A stretch of 20,643 nt of DNA from an uncultured Eggerthellaceae bacterium (GTDB taxonomy: Bacteria; Actinomycetota; Coriobacteriia; Coriobacteriales; Eggerthellaceae), in assembly GCA_958454405.1 (NCBI GenBank), contig CAUEBO010000051.1:1-20643 (forward strand). The letters are read 5' to 3'. Shown here piece by piece: positions 1 through 7,707 of the stretch; the first letter of the stretch is position 1, and every line of letters begins with the position of its first letter. Below the pieces are notes generated by a model, which was not told the DNA's origin, did no database searches, and saw only the letters and a list, made by a program, of their open reading frames with translations. The position numbers and the translations under genes were made by a program.

Positions 1-1737
1 CTGGTGGTGTCGACGTATCGCAAGCGCATACGCGAGCGGCACGTGGCCATGATGTCCCATCTCTACGATGCCCTGTCGGAGAGCGTCGACATGGCCGTGA
101 ACCTGTACTCCCCGTCGGACCGGCGGGTGACCCCCATCGTGGCGAAGGCAGCCGACATCATCGGCTACACGCTCGACGATTTCCTGAAGAACGAGAAGCT
201 GGCAGACGCCATCGGGCTCTCGAAGGAAGACGCCGCTCTGTTCGATCGCATCCGGTCGGGCAAGATCGAGCCCTCTGAGCGGGGGGAGTTCTCGTTCATC
301 TGCCCTCGCACCGGGCAGAAGCGCTGGGCGTCCTATTCGGTCAAGCCGCTCATGTTCGACGGCAGGCCGCAGCTGCTCATCGTGCTGCAGGACAAGACGG
401 CCGAGAAGGCCATCCAACTTTCCATGAAGGACGCCATGGACGCCGCCGAGGCGGCGAACGAGGCGAAATCGGAGTTCCTTTCGCGGATGAGCCACGAGAT
501 ACGCACGCCCATGAACGTCATCATCGGCATGCTCCAGATAGCGCAGGGGTCGCTCGACGATGTGGGCAAGACCCGGGCGAGCCTCGTCAAGATCGGCGCG
601 GCGTCCGACCATCTGCTCGGGCTCATCAACGACGTGCTGGACATCTCGAAGATCGAGAACGGGAAGATGACGTTCTCCAGCGAACCGTTCAGGCTGACCA
701 GCGTGCTGGCGCACGTGATCACGGTCGCGCGCGTGCAGGCGGAGCAGAAGGGGCAGAAGCTTGCGGTGATCGCGCCCGATCATGTGGCCGGCGTGTTCGT
801 GGGGGATCCGGTGCGGATGAAGCAGCTGCTCACCAACTTGATAACGAACGCGGTGAAGTACACGCCGGAGGGCGGGCATGTCCGCTTCGAGACGATGGTC
901 GCCCCCGGTTCCGTGATGGGGTACCGCCAGATCGTCTTCGTCGTGTCCGACGACGGCATCGGCATGTCCGAGGAGTTCGTCCAGCATGTGTTCGAGCCGT
1001 TCACCATGGAGGGCCGCTCGCGCGAGCAGGGCACGGGCCTGGGCATGTCCATCGTGCGCAACATCGTCACCATGATGGGCGGCACCTTGGACGTGGAATC
1101 CAAGCTCGACCAGGGCACCACGTTCCGGGTCACGCTGAATCTGCGCATCGCGCTCGAGGCCGAGCGAAAGGCGTTCGAGGAAACGGAGGACTTCCAGGCC
1201 GCCGAAGGCGCCGACGGGCCGGCAGCCGACGGGATCCCGTCCAATGCGCTGGAAGGCTCGCCGGATGCCGCGTCGCCGCTTGCTGCCCGCAGCTCCGCCC
1301 TGTCCCCGGCCATCGACCGCGGAGAGCTGAAGGGCCTGCGCGTTCTGGTTGCCGAGGACAACGATCTGAACGCGGAGATCGCATGCGAGCTGCTTTCCGA
1401 ATCGGGTCTCGTGGTGGACCGCGCGGTGGACGGCGAGGAAGCATGCGCCATGTTCGAGGCGTCGCCCGAAGGCACCTACGACGCCATCCTCATGGACGTC
1501 CAGATGCCCCGGCTCAACGGCTACGACGCCACGCGCTGCATACGCGCCCTCAAGCGCGCCGACGCGGCGAAGGTCCCCATCATCGCCATGTCGGCGAACG
1601 CCTTCGCCGACGACGTGAGCGCGTCGCTGGCGAGCGGCATGAACGTGCATCTGTCGAAGCCCATCGACATGAGGCAGGTGCTTTCCACCATCGTGCGGTT
1701 CGTGCGCGAGCGCCGCGCGCGGGAGCGCGACGCATGA
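1..1737 (+). CDS. Hybrid sensor histidine kinase with C-terminal receiver domain (5' partial)
   Basis: The reading frame is open to base 1, so the true N-terminus probably lies upstream; numbering here counts from the GTG at base 4. Residues about 20-135 look like a PAS-type sensor fold. A helix then leads to the H-box SHEIRTPMN with phospho-accepting His164. The HATPase domain follows with the N-box (Asn282 in LLTNLITNAVKY), G1 DDGIGM, F-box VFEPF and G2 GTGLGMSI. After an Ala/Pro-rich linker (about 395-440) comes a receiver domain with acidic AEDN (450-453), phospho-acceptor Asp498 in LMDVQMP and Lys552 in LSKP. All catalytic residues are present. There is no transmembrane segment in the visible part and no DNA-binding output domain. 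The stop overlaps the next gene's start (ATGA), so the two are probably translationally coupled. The signal sensed is unknown; involvement in controlling the downstream molybdoenzyme operon is inference from position. Confidence 0.93.
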   Translation: MVVSTYRKRIRERHVAMMSHLYDALSESVDMAVNLYSPSDRRVTPIVAKAADIIGYTLDDFLKNEKLADAIGLSKEDAALFDRIRSGKIEPSERGEFSFICPRTGQKRWASYSVKPLMFDGRPQLLIVLQDKTAEKAIQLSMKDAMDAAEAANEAKSEFLSRMSHEIRTPMNVIIGMLQIAQGSLDDVGKTRASLVKIGAASDHLLGLINDVLDISKIENGKMTFSSEPFRLTSVLAHVITVARVQAEQKGQKLAVIAPDHVAGVFVGDPVRMKQLLTNLITNAVKYTPEGGHVRFETMVAPGSVMGYRQIVFVVSDDGIGMSEEFVQHVFEPFTMEGRSREQGTGLGMSIVRNIVTMMGGTLDVESKLDQGTTFRVTLNLRIALEAERKAFEETEDFQAAEGADGPAADGIPSNALEGSPDAASPLAARSSALSPAIDRGELKGLRVLVAEDNDLNAEIACELLSESGLVVDRAVDGEEACAMFEASPEGTYDAILMDVQMPRLNGYDATRCIRALKRADAAKVPIIAMSANAFADDVSASLASGMNVHLSKPIDMRQVLSTIVRFVRERRARERDA

Positions 1738-2444
1738 CGCATGGCGGGGAAGGAGCCGCGTGCGAAGGGAGGGGCAAGGACGCCGCGGTTCTTGCCGGCG
1801 TATTTCGGTCGTTCCATGAACTCGAGGCGATCGTGCGCAAGGACGTGCTGGATCTGGACGCGATCATGGCTCTCTTCTGGCTGCAGGGCGAATGGACGAG
1901 CACGGCGGGGCGCCTGTCGCGCTCGCTGCGCTTCTCGCCTTCGAAGACGACCCGATGCTTGAAACGGCTCGTTTCCCTGGGCCTGGTCGAGGAATGCCTG
2001 GACGACAACGACCTGAGGAAGTGCCATTTCAAGCTTGCCAACAAAGGCGAGAACGTTGCGTTCGAAGTGGCCAGGGCGTTCGGCAAAGAGCGCATGGCTT
2101 GGCAGCTGCGCTGTTTCAGGGAGCTGCGCGCCGCGGCCTGCCTTGCTTCGGCATCTTGGGACGGCGGCAAGATCACGGCTGCGGCCGAGCGCCTGCTGCT
2201 CGTGTTGCGCGGCGCGTCGTGCGGGTTGACGGTGGGCGATTTGTGCGAAGCGACGTGCATGGCCCAGTCCAAGGTGTCCATGTCGCTCAAGGCCTTGGAG
2301 AAGCGGGGCGCGGTGGAATTCGAACCGCACGGGGAGGATGGCCGCATGCGCTGCGTGCGATTGACGCGGATGGGGCGGCGCGTCGCCTCGAATATGATGA
2401 ATGAACTGGGATTCCTTGACGATCGTGGGCCGACGGCCCCCTAG
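1734..2444 (+). CDS. Tandem winged-helix (MarR-like) transcriptional regulator
   Basis: This 236-residue protein starts at the ATG that overlaps the kinase stop codon by four bases; the frame is open further upstream, but the overlap makes this start the natural one. Two MarR-type winged-helix units are visible. The first spans about 41-108, with recognition helix near SPSKTTRCLKRL (68-79) and a wing around LDDNDLRKCHFKL. The second spans about 147-221, with recognition helix near AQSKVSMSLKAL (177-188) and wing EPHGEDGRMRCVRLT. A single chain with two DNA-binding units could bind as a pseudo-dimer. It is placed between a hybrid kinase and the molybdoenzyme operon, suggesting local regulation, but no target site is proven. 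The exact family name is uncertain; MarR-like is based on the fold pattern read by eye. Confidence 0.82.
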   Translation: MTHGGEGAACEGRGKDAAVLAGVFRSFHELEAIVRKDVLDLDAIMALFWLQGEWTSTAGRLSRSLRFSPSKTTRCLKRLVSLGLVEECLDDNDLRKCHFKLANKGENVAFEVARAFGKERMAWQLRCFRELRAAACLASASWDGGKITAAAERLLLVLRGASCGLTVGDLCEATCMAQSKVSMSLKALEKRGAVEFEPHGEDGRMRCVRLTRMGRRVASNMMNELGFLDDRGPTAP

Positions 2445-2458
2445 CGTCGCATGTGCAA

Positions 2459-2487
2459 CTATATCAAAAACGAAATATAAAAACCTA
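2459..2487. promoter_or_regulatory. AT-rich tract with short dyad upstream of molybdoenzyme operon
   Basis: Between the regulator gene and the DmsA-like gene lies a run almost free of G and C, striking in this GC-rich window. It contains TATAT (2460-2464) and ATATA (2475-2479), an inverted repeat with ten-base spacing, plus two A5 runs. It sits 40-70 bases upstream of the candidate -10 box at 2527-2532. It could be an UP element or a regulator or anaerobic-activator binding site; no known consensus was recognised. Confidence 0.35.
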
Positions 2488-2526
2488 TCGGGAAGCCTCG
2501 CGCGCACGGCAAGAAGGCCATCGTCC

Positions 2527-2532
2527 TATACT
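2527..2532 (+). promoter_or_regulatory. Candidate -10 box for the molybdoenzyme operon
   Basis: TATACT matches the -10 consensus in five of six positions. No good -35 hexamer lies 16-18 bases upstream, which would fit an activator-dependent promoter. Transcription would start near 2539, leaving a leader of about 78 bases containing a perfect ten-base palindrome GATCCGGATC (2546-2555) and GTCGG-CA-CCGAC (2585-2596). Prediction by eye only. Confidence 0.35.
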
Positions 2533-2616
2533 GGGCCCCATCGGTGATCCGGATCCGCCGCTACCTGAGACGCTGGCCATTTGGGTCGGCACCGACGACT
2601 GAAGGGGGAGCTGTAC

Positions 2617-5085
2617 ATGGGAGAATCTTTGACCCGCCGTAGCTTCATGAAGGCCGCAGGCACCGTTGCCGCCGGCACTGCCCTGGGAGGCGTTCTGGCT
2701 TCGTGCCAGCCTGCGGGCATGAAGAACCTCGAAGCGAATCCGAGCGCCGCGAGCGGTTCCGCCGACGATCAGGAATTCACCTGCACCTGCTCATGGAGCT
2801 GCTCGTTTTGCCAGTACCACATCTACACGCGCAACGGCAACGTGTCGCACATGCTGCCGAAGCCGGACTTCGACTATCGAACGTGCCTGAAAGGGCGCTC
2901 GCGCATTCAGCGCACCTACTCCGAACAGCGCATCCGCTATCCTATGCGCCGCGTGGAAGGCACCGATCGCGGGGCTGGCGAGTGGGAGCGCATCACGTGG
3001 GACGAGGCGGTGGACGCCATCGTCGAGCAATGGAAGAAGACCGAAGAGGAGTTCGGCCCGCTTGCGAACACCTACTACCAAGGCGGCGGCGGAGCGCAAG
3101 GATCGCTGAACGGCAACGCCGGCCTCATCATGCGCCTGTTCAACGCGCTGGGATGCACCAAGTGGGACTACTCGTTCGACAATGCCACCAACACGGGCTT
3201 GACGCGCGGCGGCGTCCAATGGTTCGACCAGAACGAGCCGAAGGATTTCGTCAATTCCGACTACATCCTGCTCATGGGCGCCAATCCCGTGGATGCCCAG
3301 ATCCAGATGTGGCAGCACATAGCCAACGCGCAGGAATCCGGCACGAAGCTCGTGGTGGTCGATCCGCTCTTCTCGAGGACCGTCGCCAAAGCCGACAAGT
3401 GGATTCCCGTGAGTCCCGGCTGCGACACGGCGCTGTACCTTGGACTCATCCGCAAGTTCATGGAAGACGAGACCTATCACGCCGACTTCGTGCTGAACCA
3501 CACGTGCGCACCGTATCTCGTCAAGAAGGAAGACGGCATGTACGCGCGCGGCAGCGAGTTCGGCGAAGAGCTGCACGTCGGCCCGCCATTCTGGGTCACG
3601 GGCCTTCCCACCGAGATCGACCCCATCATGGTGTGGGACGAGGAAGCGGGCGCCCCCGCGTGCTTCGACGAATGCGAGCATCCGGCATGGACGTGCCCCG
3701 ACGATCGGTACGTCACCGCATGGGACCTGTTCAAAGAGCATGTGCAGGAGTGGACGCTCGATCGGGTCATGGAGGTCACGGGCATTTCCGAGGACGACTT
3801 CAACTTCCTCTACGACGTGCTGCAACCTGAGCACAAAGTGGCTCATTACATCAACTTCGGCACCGGCGCGTACGAGAACGGCCTGCATGCCGCCTATGCG
3901 CTGACCGCGCTCATCGCCATGACCGGCAACTTCGGGGAGCCGGGGCGCAGCGTGGGCGGCTTCGACTTCATGTACGGCAACTTCTTCGGGCATGCGCTGT
4001 GCACCCCCTCGAACGGCAAGGCCGTGAACTCGGTCACGTTCCTGGCCGCCTGCGACATCATGAACTCCGGCAAGCTCATGGGAGAAGACTATCCCCTCAA
4101 GAACATCTGGGTGAGCCACGGCGGGCTGATCGGCGGCAGCGTGAACTCGAACCGCGTGAAGCACGAGCTGCTCGACAAGATGGAGCTCATCGTGGTGCAG
4201 GATCCGTTCATGACCGACACCGCCCGCTATGCCGACATCTTGCTGCCCGTCACCGACATGTACGAGTACGAAGACGTGGTGCCCCTTTCGCACGAGAAGA
4301 ACGTGCGCATTTCCGAGAAATGCATCGAGCCTTTGTACGAGGCCAAGACCGACTCCGAAATCGCGCGCCTGTTCGGCGAAGCGTTCGGGCTGGCCGATGC
4401 CGTATGTGACGTGACCGACGACGACTGGTGGAAGGGAACGTTCGACGATGTTCCGGCCGCGGTCGAGCACGGCATCACCATGGAGACGCTGCGGGAGAAC
4501 AAGCTCATGCGCTACGTGGACGACGAGCCCTACGTGGGCAACAAGGGCCTGAGCAACTTCATCACCGAAACCGGCCGCCTGATGTTCTACGTCGACGCTC
4601 CTGCTCCGCGCACGCCGTCGAACTTCGACGTCTCCAACGTCGAGCGCGAGCGCATGCCAACGTACTTCGAGAACAAAGTGGCTGGCGAGCACAGCGAGCT
4701 TGCGGCGGAGTACCCGCTCGTGTGCATCTCGTGGCGCAACCCCGCGCGCGTGCACATGACCATGTTCATGAAAACGTGGGCGCAAGACGTCATGCCCGAG
4801 CCCACGCTGTTCATCCATCCCGACGACGCGCAGGCCCATGGGATCGAAGACGGCGCCGACATCAAGATCACCAGCCCGCAGGGCCACTGCGTGCTGAAGG
4901 CCGCGTACCATACGGGCATGAGGCCCGGCATGACCTGCTACTACAAGGGGTATGCGGAAAACGAGACGAAGTCCGGATCGCTCGGCGCCATCACGACGGA
5001 CTACGCCGATCCGTTTGCGGTGAACTGCTCGTTCTTCGACAACCGCATTGCGATCGAGCCGTGGGACGGCCAAGGGGAGGAGTAA
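2617..5085 (+). CDS. DmsA-like molybdopterin oxidoreductase catalytic subunit, Tat lipoprotein
   Basis: This is an 822-residue DMSO-reductase-family catalytic subunit, close to the length of E. coli DmsA. The ATG at 2617 is chosen for its ribosome site (GAAGGGGG) and because it opens a Tat signal, TRRSFMK (6-12), a hydrophobic stretch and a lipobox LASC with Cys30. The N-terminal [4Fe-4S] motif uses Cys58, Cys62, Cys65 and Cys90 (CLKG), with an extra Cys56. Ser186 in DYSFDNATNTG aligns by eye with the DmsA Mo-ligand serine (Ser176); no Cys or Sec candidate is seen there. The C-terminal molybdopterin-dinucleotide-binding domain covers about 700-815. It should act outside the membrane, reducing an unknown substrate (S-oxide, N-oxide, or another reducible compound as in Eggerthella catechol dehydroxylases). 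It heads an operon with a DmsB-like subunit four bases downstream. Confidence 0.93.
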   Translation: MGESLTRRSFMKAAGTVAAGTALGGVLASCQPAGMKNLEANPSAASGSADDQEFTCTCSWSCSFCQYHIYTRNGNVSHMLPKPDFDYRTCLKGRSRIQRTYSEQRIRYPMRRVEGTDRGAGEWERITWDEAVDAIVEQWKKTEEEFGPLANTYYQGGGGAQGSLNGNAGLIMRLFNALGCTKWDYSFDNATNTGLTRGGVQWFDQNEPKDFVNSDYILLMGANPVDAQIQMWQHIANAQESGTKLVVVDPLFSRTVAKADKWIPVSPGCDTALYLGLIRKFMEDETYHADFVLNHTCAPYLVKKEDGMYARGSEFGEELHVGPPFWVTGLPTEIDPIMVWDEEAGAPACFDECEHPAWTCPDDRYVTAWDLFKEHVQEWTLDRVMEVTGISEDDFNFLYDVLQPEHKVAHYINFGTGAYENGLHAAYALTALIAMTGNFGEPGRSVGGFDFMYGNFFGHALCTPSNGKAVNSVTFLAACDIMNSGKLMGEDYPLKNIWVSHGGLIGGSVNSNRVKHELLDKMELIVVQDPFMTDTARYADILLPVTDMYEYEDVVPLSHEKNVRISEKCIEPLYEAKTDSEIARLFGEAFGLADAVCDVTDDDWWKGTFDDVPAAVEHGITMETLRENKLMRYVDDEPYVGNKGLSNFITETGRLMFYVDAPAPRTPSNFDVSNVERERMPTYFENKVAGEHSELAAEYPLVCISWRNPARVHMTMFMKTWAQDVMPEPTLFIHPDDAQAHGIEDGADIKITSPQGHCVLKAAYHTGMRPGMTCYYKGYAENETKSGSLGAITTDYADPFAVNCSFFDNRIAIEPWDGQGEE

Positions 5086-5088
5086 ACC

Positions 5089-5715
5089 ATGACTACCAGT
5101 AGATACGCTCTCGCTGTCGACACGCGCCGCTGCATCGGATGCTGGTCGTGCAGCGTCGCCTGCAAGCTTGAGAACAACGTTCCCGACGAGGCATGGTACA
5201 ACACCGTGCTGACGGTGGGGGGCGAGCAGCCGAACACGCCCGCCGGCCAGTACGGCAGCAACTCGTTGGGCTACGTAGTCATGCATTGCCAGCACTGCGA
5301 CAATCCCGCTTGCGTGAGCGTGTGCCCGACGGGCGCCACCTACAAGGACACGGAAACGGGCATCGTCATGCAGAACACCGAGGAATGCATCGGCGATCGG
5401 GCCTGCGTGAGCGCCTGCCCGTACTCCGTCAGAACGTTCCTTGAAGGAGAGCCCACGTCGGCGTTGGATTGGCCGGTGGGCAACGCGAACGCCCCTGAGC
5501 ATGTGGCCAACACGGTGGAGAAGTGCACGATGTGCGCGCACCGCGTGGCGGCCGGCGACGTGCCGGCCTGCGTCGAGGGCTGCCCCGCCCGGGCGCGCTT
5601 CTTCGGGGACCTGAACGATCCCGAAAGCGACGTGTCCAAGCTTTTGGCCGAGCGCGAATACACCCAGATGCTTCCCGAGGAAGGCACCGGCCCGAACGTG
5701 TACTACCTGGCCTAG
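5089..5715 (+). CDS. DmsB-like four-cluster iron-sulfur electron-transfer subunit
   Basis: This 208-residue protein starts at an ATG three bases after the catalytic subunit's stop, with GGGGAGGAG as ribosome site inside the upstream gene's end. Four cysteine groups match the DmsB/NarH/PsrB arrangement. Group I has Cys15/18/21/25; group II has Cys67/70/75/79 (HCQHCDNPACVSVCP); group IV has Cys146/149/161/165. In group III the second cysteine is replaced: C-I-G-D-R-A-C-V-S-A-C has Cys100, Asp103, Cys106 and Cys110. It has no signal peptide, so it probably leaves the cell bound to the Tat-exported catalytic subunit, as in known DMSO reductases. It carries electrons to the molybdenum site. Its usual partner, a DmsC or NrfD membrane subunit, is not encoded next to it. 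Confidence 0.93.
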   Translation: MTTSRYALAVDTRRCIGCWSCSVACKLENNVPDEAWYNTVLTVGGEQPNTPAGQYGSNSLGYVVMHCQHCDNPACVSVCPTGATYKDTETGIVMQNTEECIGDRACVSACPYSVRTFLEGEPTSALDWPVGNANAPEHVANTVEKCTMCAHRVAAGDVPACVEGCPARARFFGDLNDPESDVSKLLAEREYTQMLPEEGTGPNVYYLA

Positions 5716-5745
5716 CCAGGCTTTGCCAACCCTCCCTCCCTCCAG

Positions 5746-5772
5746 GCCGGCCCCGGCCCGACCGGGGCCGGC
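5746..5772 (+). repeat. Perfect 11-bp GC hairpin between dmsB-like and torD-like genes
   Basis: GCCGGCCCCGG (5746-5756) is followed by the loop CCCGA and the exact reverse complement (5762-5772). No T-run follows, so a full intrinsic terminator is unlikely. A stable hairpin inside the operon could protect the upstream structural-gene mRNA or lower expression of the downstream chaperone genes. Confidence 0.6.
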
Positions 5773-5827
5773 ACCTTGCAGGGGGAAGGGCTTTCGCTGC
5801 GCGCAGCTTGTGGAAGGAGAAGAAACG

Positions 5828-6454
5828 ATGCCCCAAACGAATCTCGGAGCCCTGTTCAAGCTGTTCTCGATTGCGTTCGAACCGCCCACTCTCGGGCTTG
5901 CCGATCTTGTGGTTTCCGGGGCCTTGGCTGCCGATATGCAAGCGGCGTGGGAGGCTTTGGAGCTGCCGCGCCATTCCTCCGCCGCGTTCGCCGAGGGGCT
6001 TTCGAGCTATGCTGGCCGCGATGCGGAAGAGACGATGCACGAGCTTCGCCGGGAATCCACCAGGCTGTTTTTGGGCGATAAGCCGCTGGTCACCAATTCC
6101 GAAGGGCTGTGGCGCAAGAAGGCCGAAGGGAAGACCAACGCCGTGCTGATCATCAATTCCTATTCGCTGGAAGTGGCCGACTTCATGCGCTCGTGCGGCG
6201 TGGTGCGGGCCGAGGGCTACAACGATTGCATCGACTACATCGAAACCGAGTGCGACTTCGCTTCGTTTTTGGCGGATGCGCCCGACTATCTGACCGGGCT
6301 TGGCAAGGACTCTGCCGCCCTGCTCGAGGAGTTCATGCGGGACCATATGAACCGGTGGGTGCCGGGATTCTGCTCCGAAGTGGTGCATGCCGCCCGTGCG
6401 GTATACTACAGGGAGCTCGGCGCGCTCATGGGGGAATTCGTCAAGGAGTTTTGA
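5828..6454 (+). CDS. TorD/DmsD-family molybdoenzyme maturation chaperone
   Basis: This 208-residue cytoplasmic all-helical protein starts at the ATG at 5828, seven bases after AAGGAGA; the frame extends upstream to 5723 but without a good start. Family features seen are ESTRLFLG (the E-x-x-R-L-F signature), a mid-region YNDCIDYIETECDFASFL matching the conserved E-x-x-F segment, and a C-terminal DHMNRWVPGFCSEV segment with the H-x-x-x-W-x-P-x-F pattern. TorD-family proteins bind the Tat signal of their partner and hold the apoenzyme until cofactor insertion. The likely client is the DmsA-like protein two genes upstream. A second family member lies at 8541-9227. Confidence 0.9.
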   Translation: MPQTNLGALFKLFSIAFEPPTLGLADLVVSGALAADMQAAWEALELPRHSSAAFAEGLSSYAGRDAEETMHELRRESTRLFLGDKPLVTNSEGLWRKKAEGKTNAVLIINSYSLEVADFMRSCGVVRAEGYNDCIDYIETECDFASFLADAPDYLTGLGKDSAALLEEFMRDHMNRWVPGFCSEVVHAARAVYYRELGALMGEFVKEF

Positions 6455-6495
6455 GCGCAGCTTGCCGATGGAGCGTTGTTCCATAGGGGGAGGGC

Positions 6496-7707
6496 ATGGC
6501 AAGCGGGGACAGCACCAACAGGATCGCCGTAACGTTCGATGCTGAGCGCTGCCTACATGCGCGCAGCATTTGGGCCAGCTGCTCGCTCTGCGTCGATTCG
6601 TGCCCGGGTCGGGCCATTCGCATGACGGAGGACGGGAAGCGTCCGGCCGTCGATTCCTCGCGATGCCTGTATTGCGGCCAATGCCTGTCGGCCTGCCCGC
6701 TGGAGGCGTTCACCTCCCCCCGCTTCAGCGAACGGCAGCTGTTCAACCGCATCGCGCCTGCCGGGGATGTTCGGCTGCGGTGCTTCTTGCCGTACGGCGA
6801 GCTCGATCTGCTGGGTTCCGAACGCGAGACCTATCAGCTGGGGGCCTGCTTGGCGATGTTGACGCCGGGCGCCCTGTTCGAGCTTGCGCTTTCCCGTTCT
6901 TGCGAGCTGGCGACCGGCGGATGCCGGAGCTGCTCGCTGTTCGAGCGCCTTGCCCAGACGATGCAGTGTAACGTGGCCGCGGCCTACGGCATGCTGCAGG
7001 ACTGGGGGCGCCAAGCCAACCTCGTCGAATCGTCCCAGCTGTTCCTTGCGTCCCCGGCCGAGGATGCCCGCGATCGAGGTGCGGCGGGCGGACGGCGCGA
7101 ATCGGCTGCCCGGGACGATGCTCTCGGCGATGTGCGGGCAAGCATCCGGTCGTTGTTCCACGGGAAGCGCGGTGACGGCGTGCGCGGCGAAGCGCGGCTG
7201 CCGCTCAGATCGAAGAGGAGGCATGTGCCGGCTTGGCGGCGAAGGCTCCAGGATGCGTGGGGAAAGCGGGCTTCCGATGGATCCGAGCGGTTCCCCTGGC
7301 CCGTCCTGGAAGTGGACGGAGCCCGGTGCAGGGCATGCGGCATGTGCATGCAGCTGTGCCCCACGGGCTCGATCCGCCACGCCATGGCCGACGGATCGTT
7401 CTCGTACGCAGTGGTTCCCGGAACCTGCGTTGACTGCGGCCTGTGCGTGGCGTCCTGCGCCGCGCGGGCCCTTTCCCGCTCCTATCGCCCTCTGGCGCAG
7501 CCGTTCGACGCGCATGAGGTTTTCTCGCAGCGGGCGACGCCCTGTCCGCGCTGCGGCATGCCCGTTTTGAAAAGCCAGGACGGACCGCGCTGCTTCCTCT
7601 GCGCGTCCGAGCCGGACAAGCGTGCCCTTGCGGAGCGCGTCCGACGGCAGATGAGTGCGATCCTGCACCTCGGTGCGCAGGATGCGGGTGGTGACGGCCA
7701 TGGGTAG
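6496..7707 (+). CDS. Multi-cluster 4Fe-4S ferredoxin-like protein with zinc-ribbon-like tail
   Basis: This 403-residue protein starts at the ATG at 6496 after a strong GGGGGAGGG site. The N-terminal pair of clusters uses Cys19/29/32/36 (first gap enlarged) and Cys57/60/63/67. The C-terminal pair uses Cys278/281/284/288 and Cys311/314/317/321. A CPRC...CFLC group (Cys350/353/366/369) resembles a zinc ribbon or rubredoxin-like knuckle. The central region about 95-160 has further cysteines (RLRCFLPYG; GGCRSC), followed by an Arg-rich low-complexity linker. It has no signal peptide or membrane segment, so it should be cytoplasmic. It sits between two TorD-type chaperones and could donate electrons or assist cluster or cofactor loading. 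NapF-like is the nearest known idea; this is not a confident assignment. Confidence 0.85.
   Translation: MASGDSTNRIAVTFDAERCLHARSIWASCSLCVDSCPGRAIRMTEDGKRPAVDSSRCLYCGQCLSACPLEAFTSPRFSERQLFNRIAPAGDVRLRCFLPYGELDLLGSERETYQLGACLAMLTPGALFELALSRSCELATGGCRSCSLFERLAQTMQCNVAAAYGMLQDWGRQANLVESSQLFLASPAEDARDRGAAGGRRESAARDDALGDVRASIRSLFHGKRGDGVRGEARLPLRSKRRHVPAWRRRLQDAWGKRASDGSERFPWPVLEVDGARCRACGMCMQLCPTGSIRHAMADGSFSYAVVPGTCVDCGLCVASCAARALSRSYRPLAQPFDAHEVFSQRATPCPRCGMPVLKSQDGPRCFLCASEPDKRALAERVRRQMSAILHLGAQDAGGDGHG

Noticed and set aside
2617..5085. Naming the molybdoenzyme as a catechol dehydroxylase, formate dehydrogenase or nitrate reductase
   Set aside because: No Sec/Cys ligand for formate or periplasmic nitrate enzymes is seen, and nothing here distinguishes a catechol dehydroxylase; the 12-membrane-helix LuxR-type regulators known beside those are absent.
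2791..5889. 1032-codon open frame on the minus strand
   Set aside because: It lies antisense to the well-supported DmsA- and DmsB-like genes and has a composition (His/Arg/Val-rich) typical of shadows in high-GC DNA; no domains seen.
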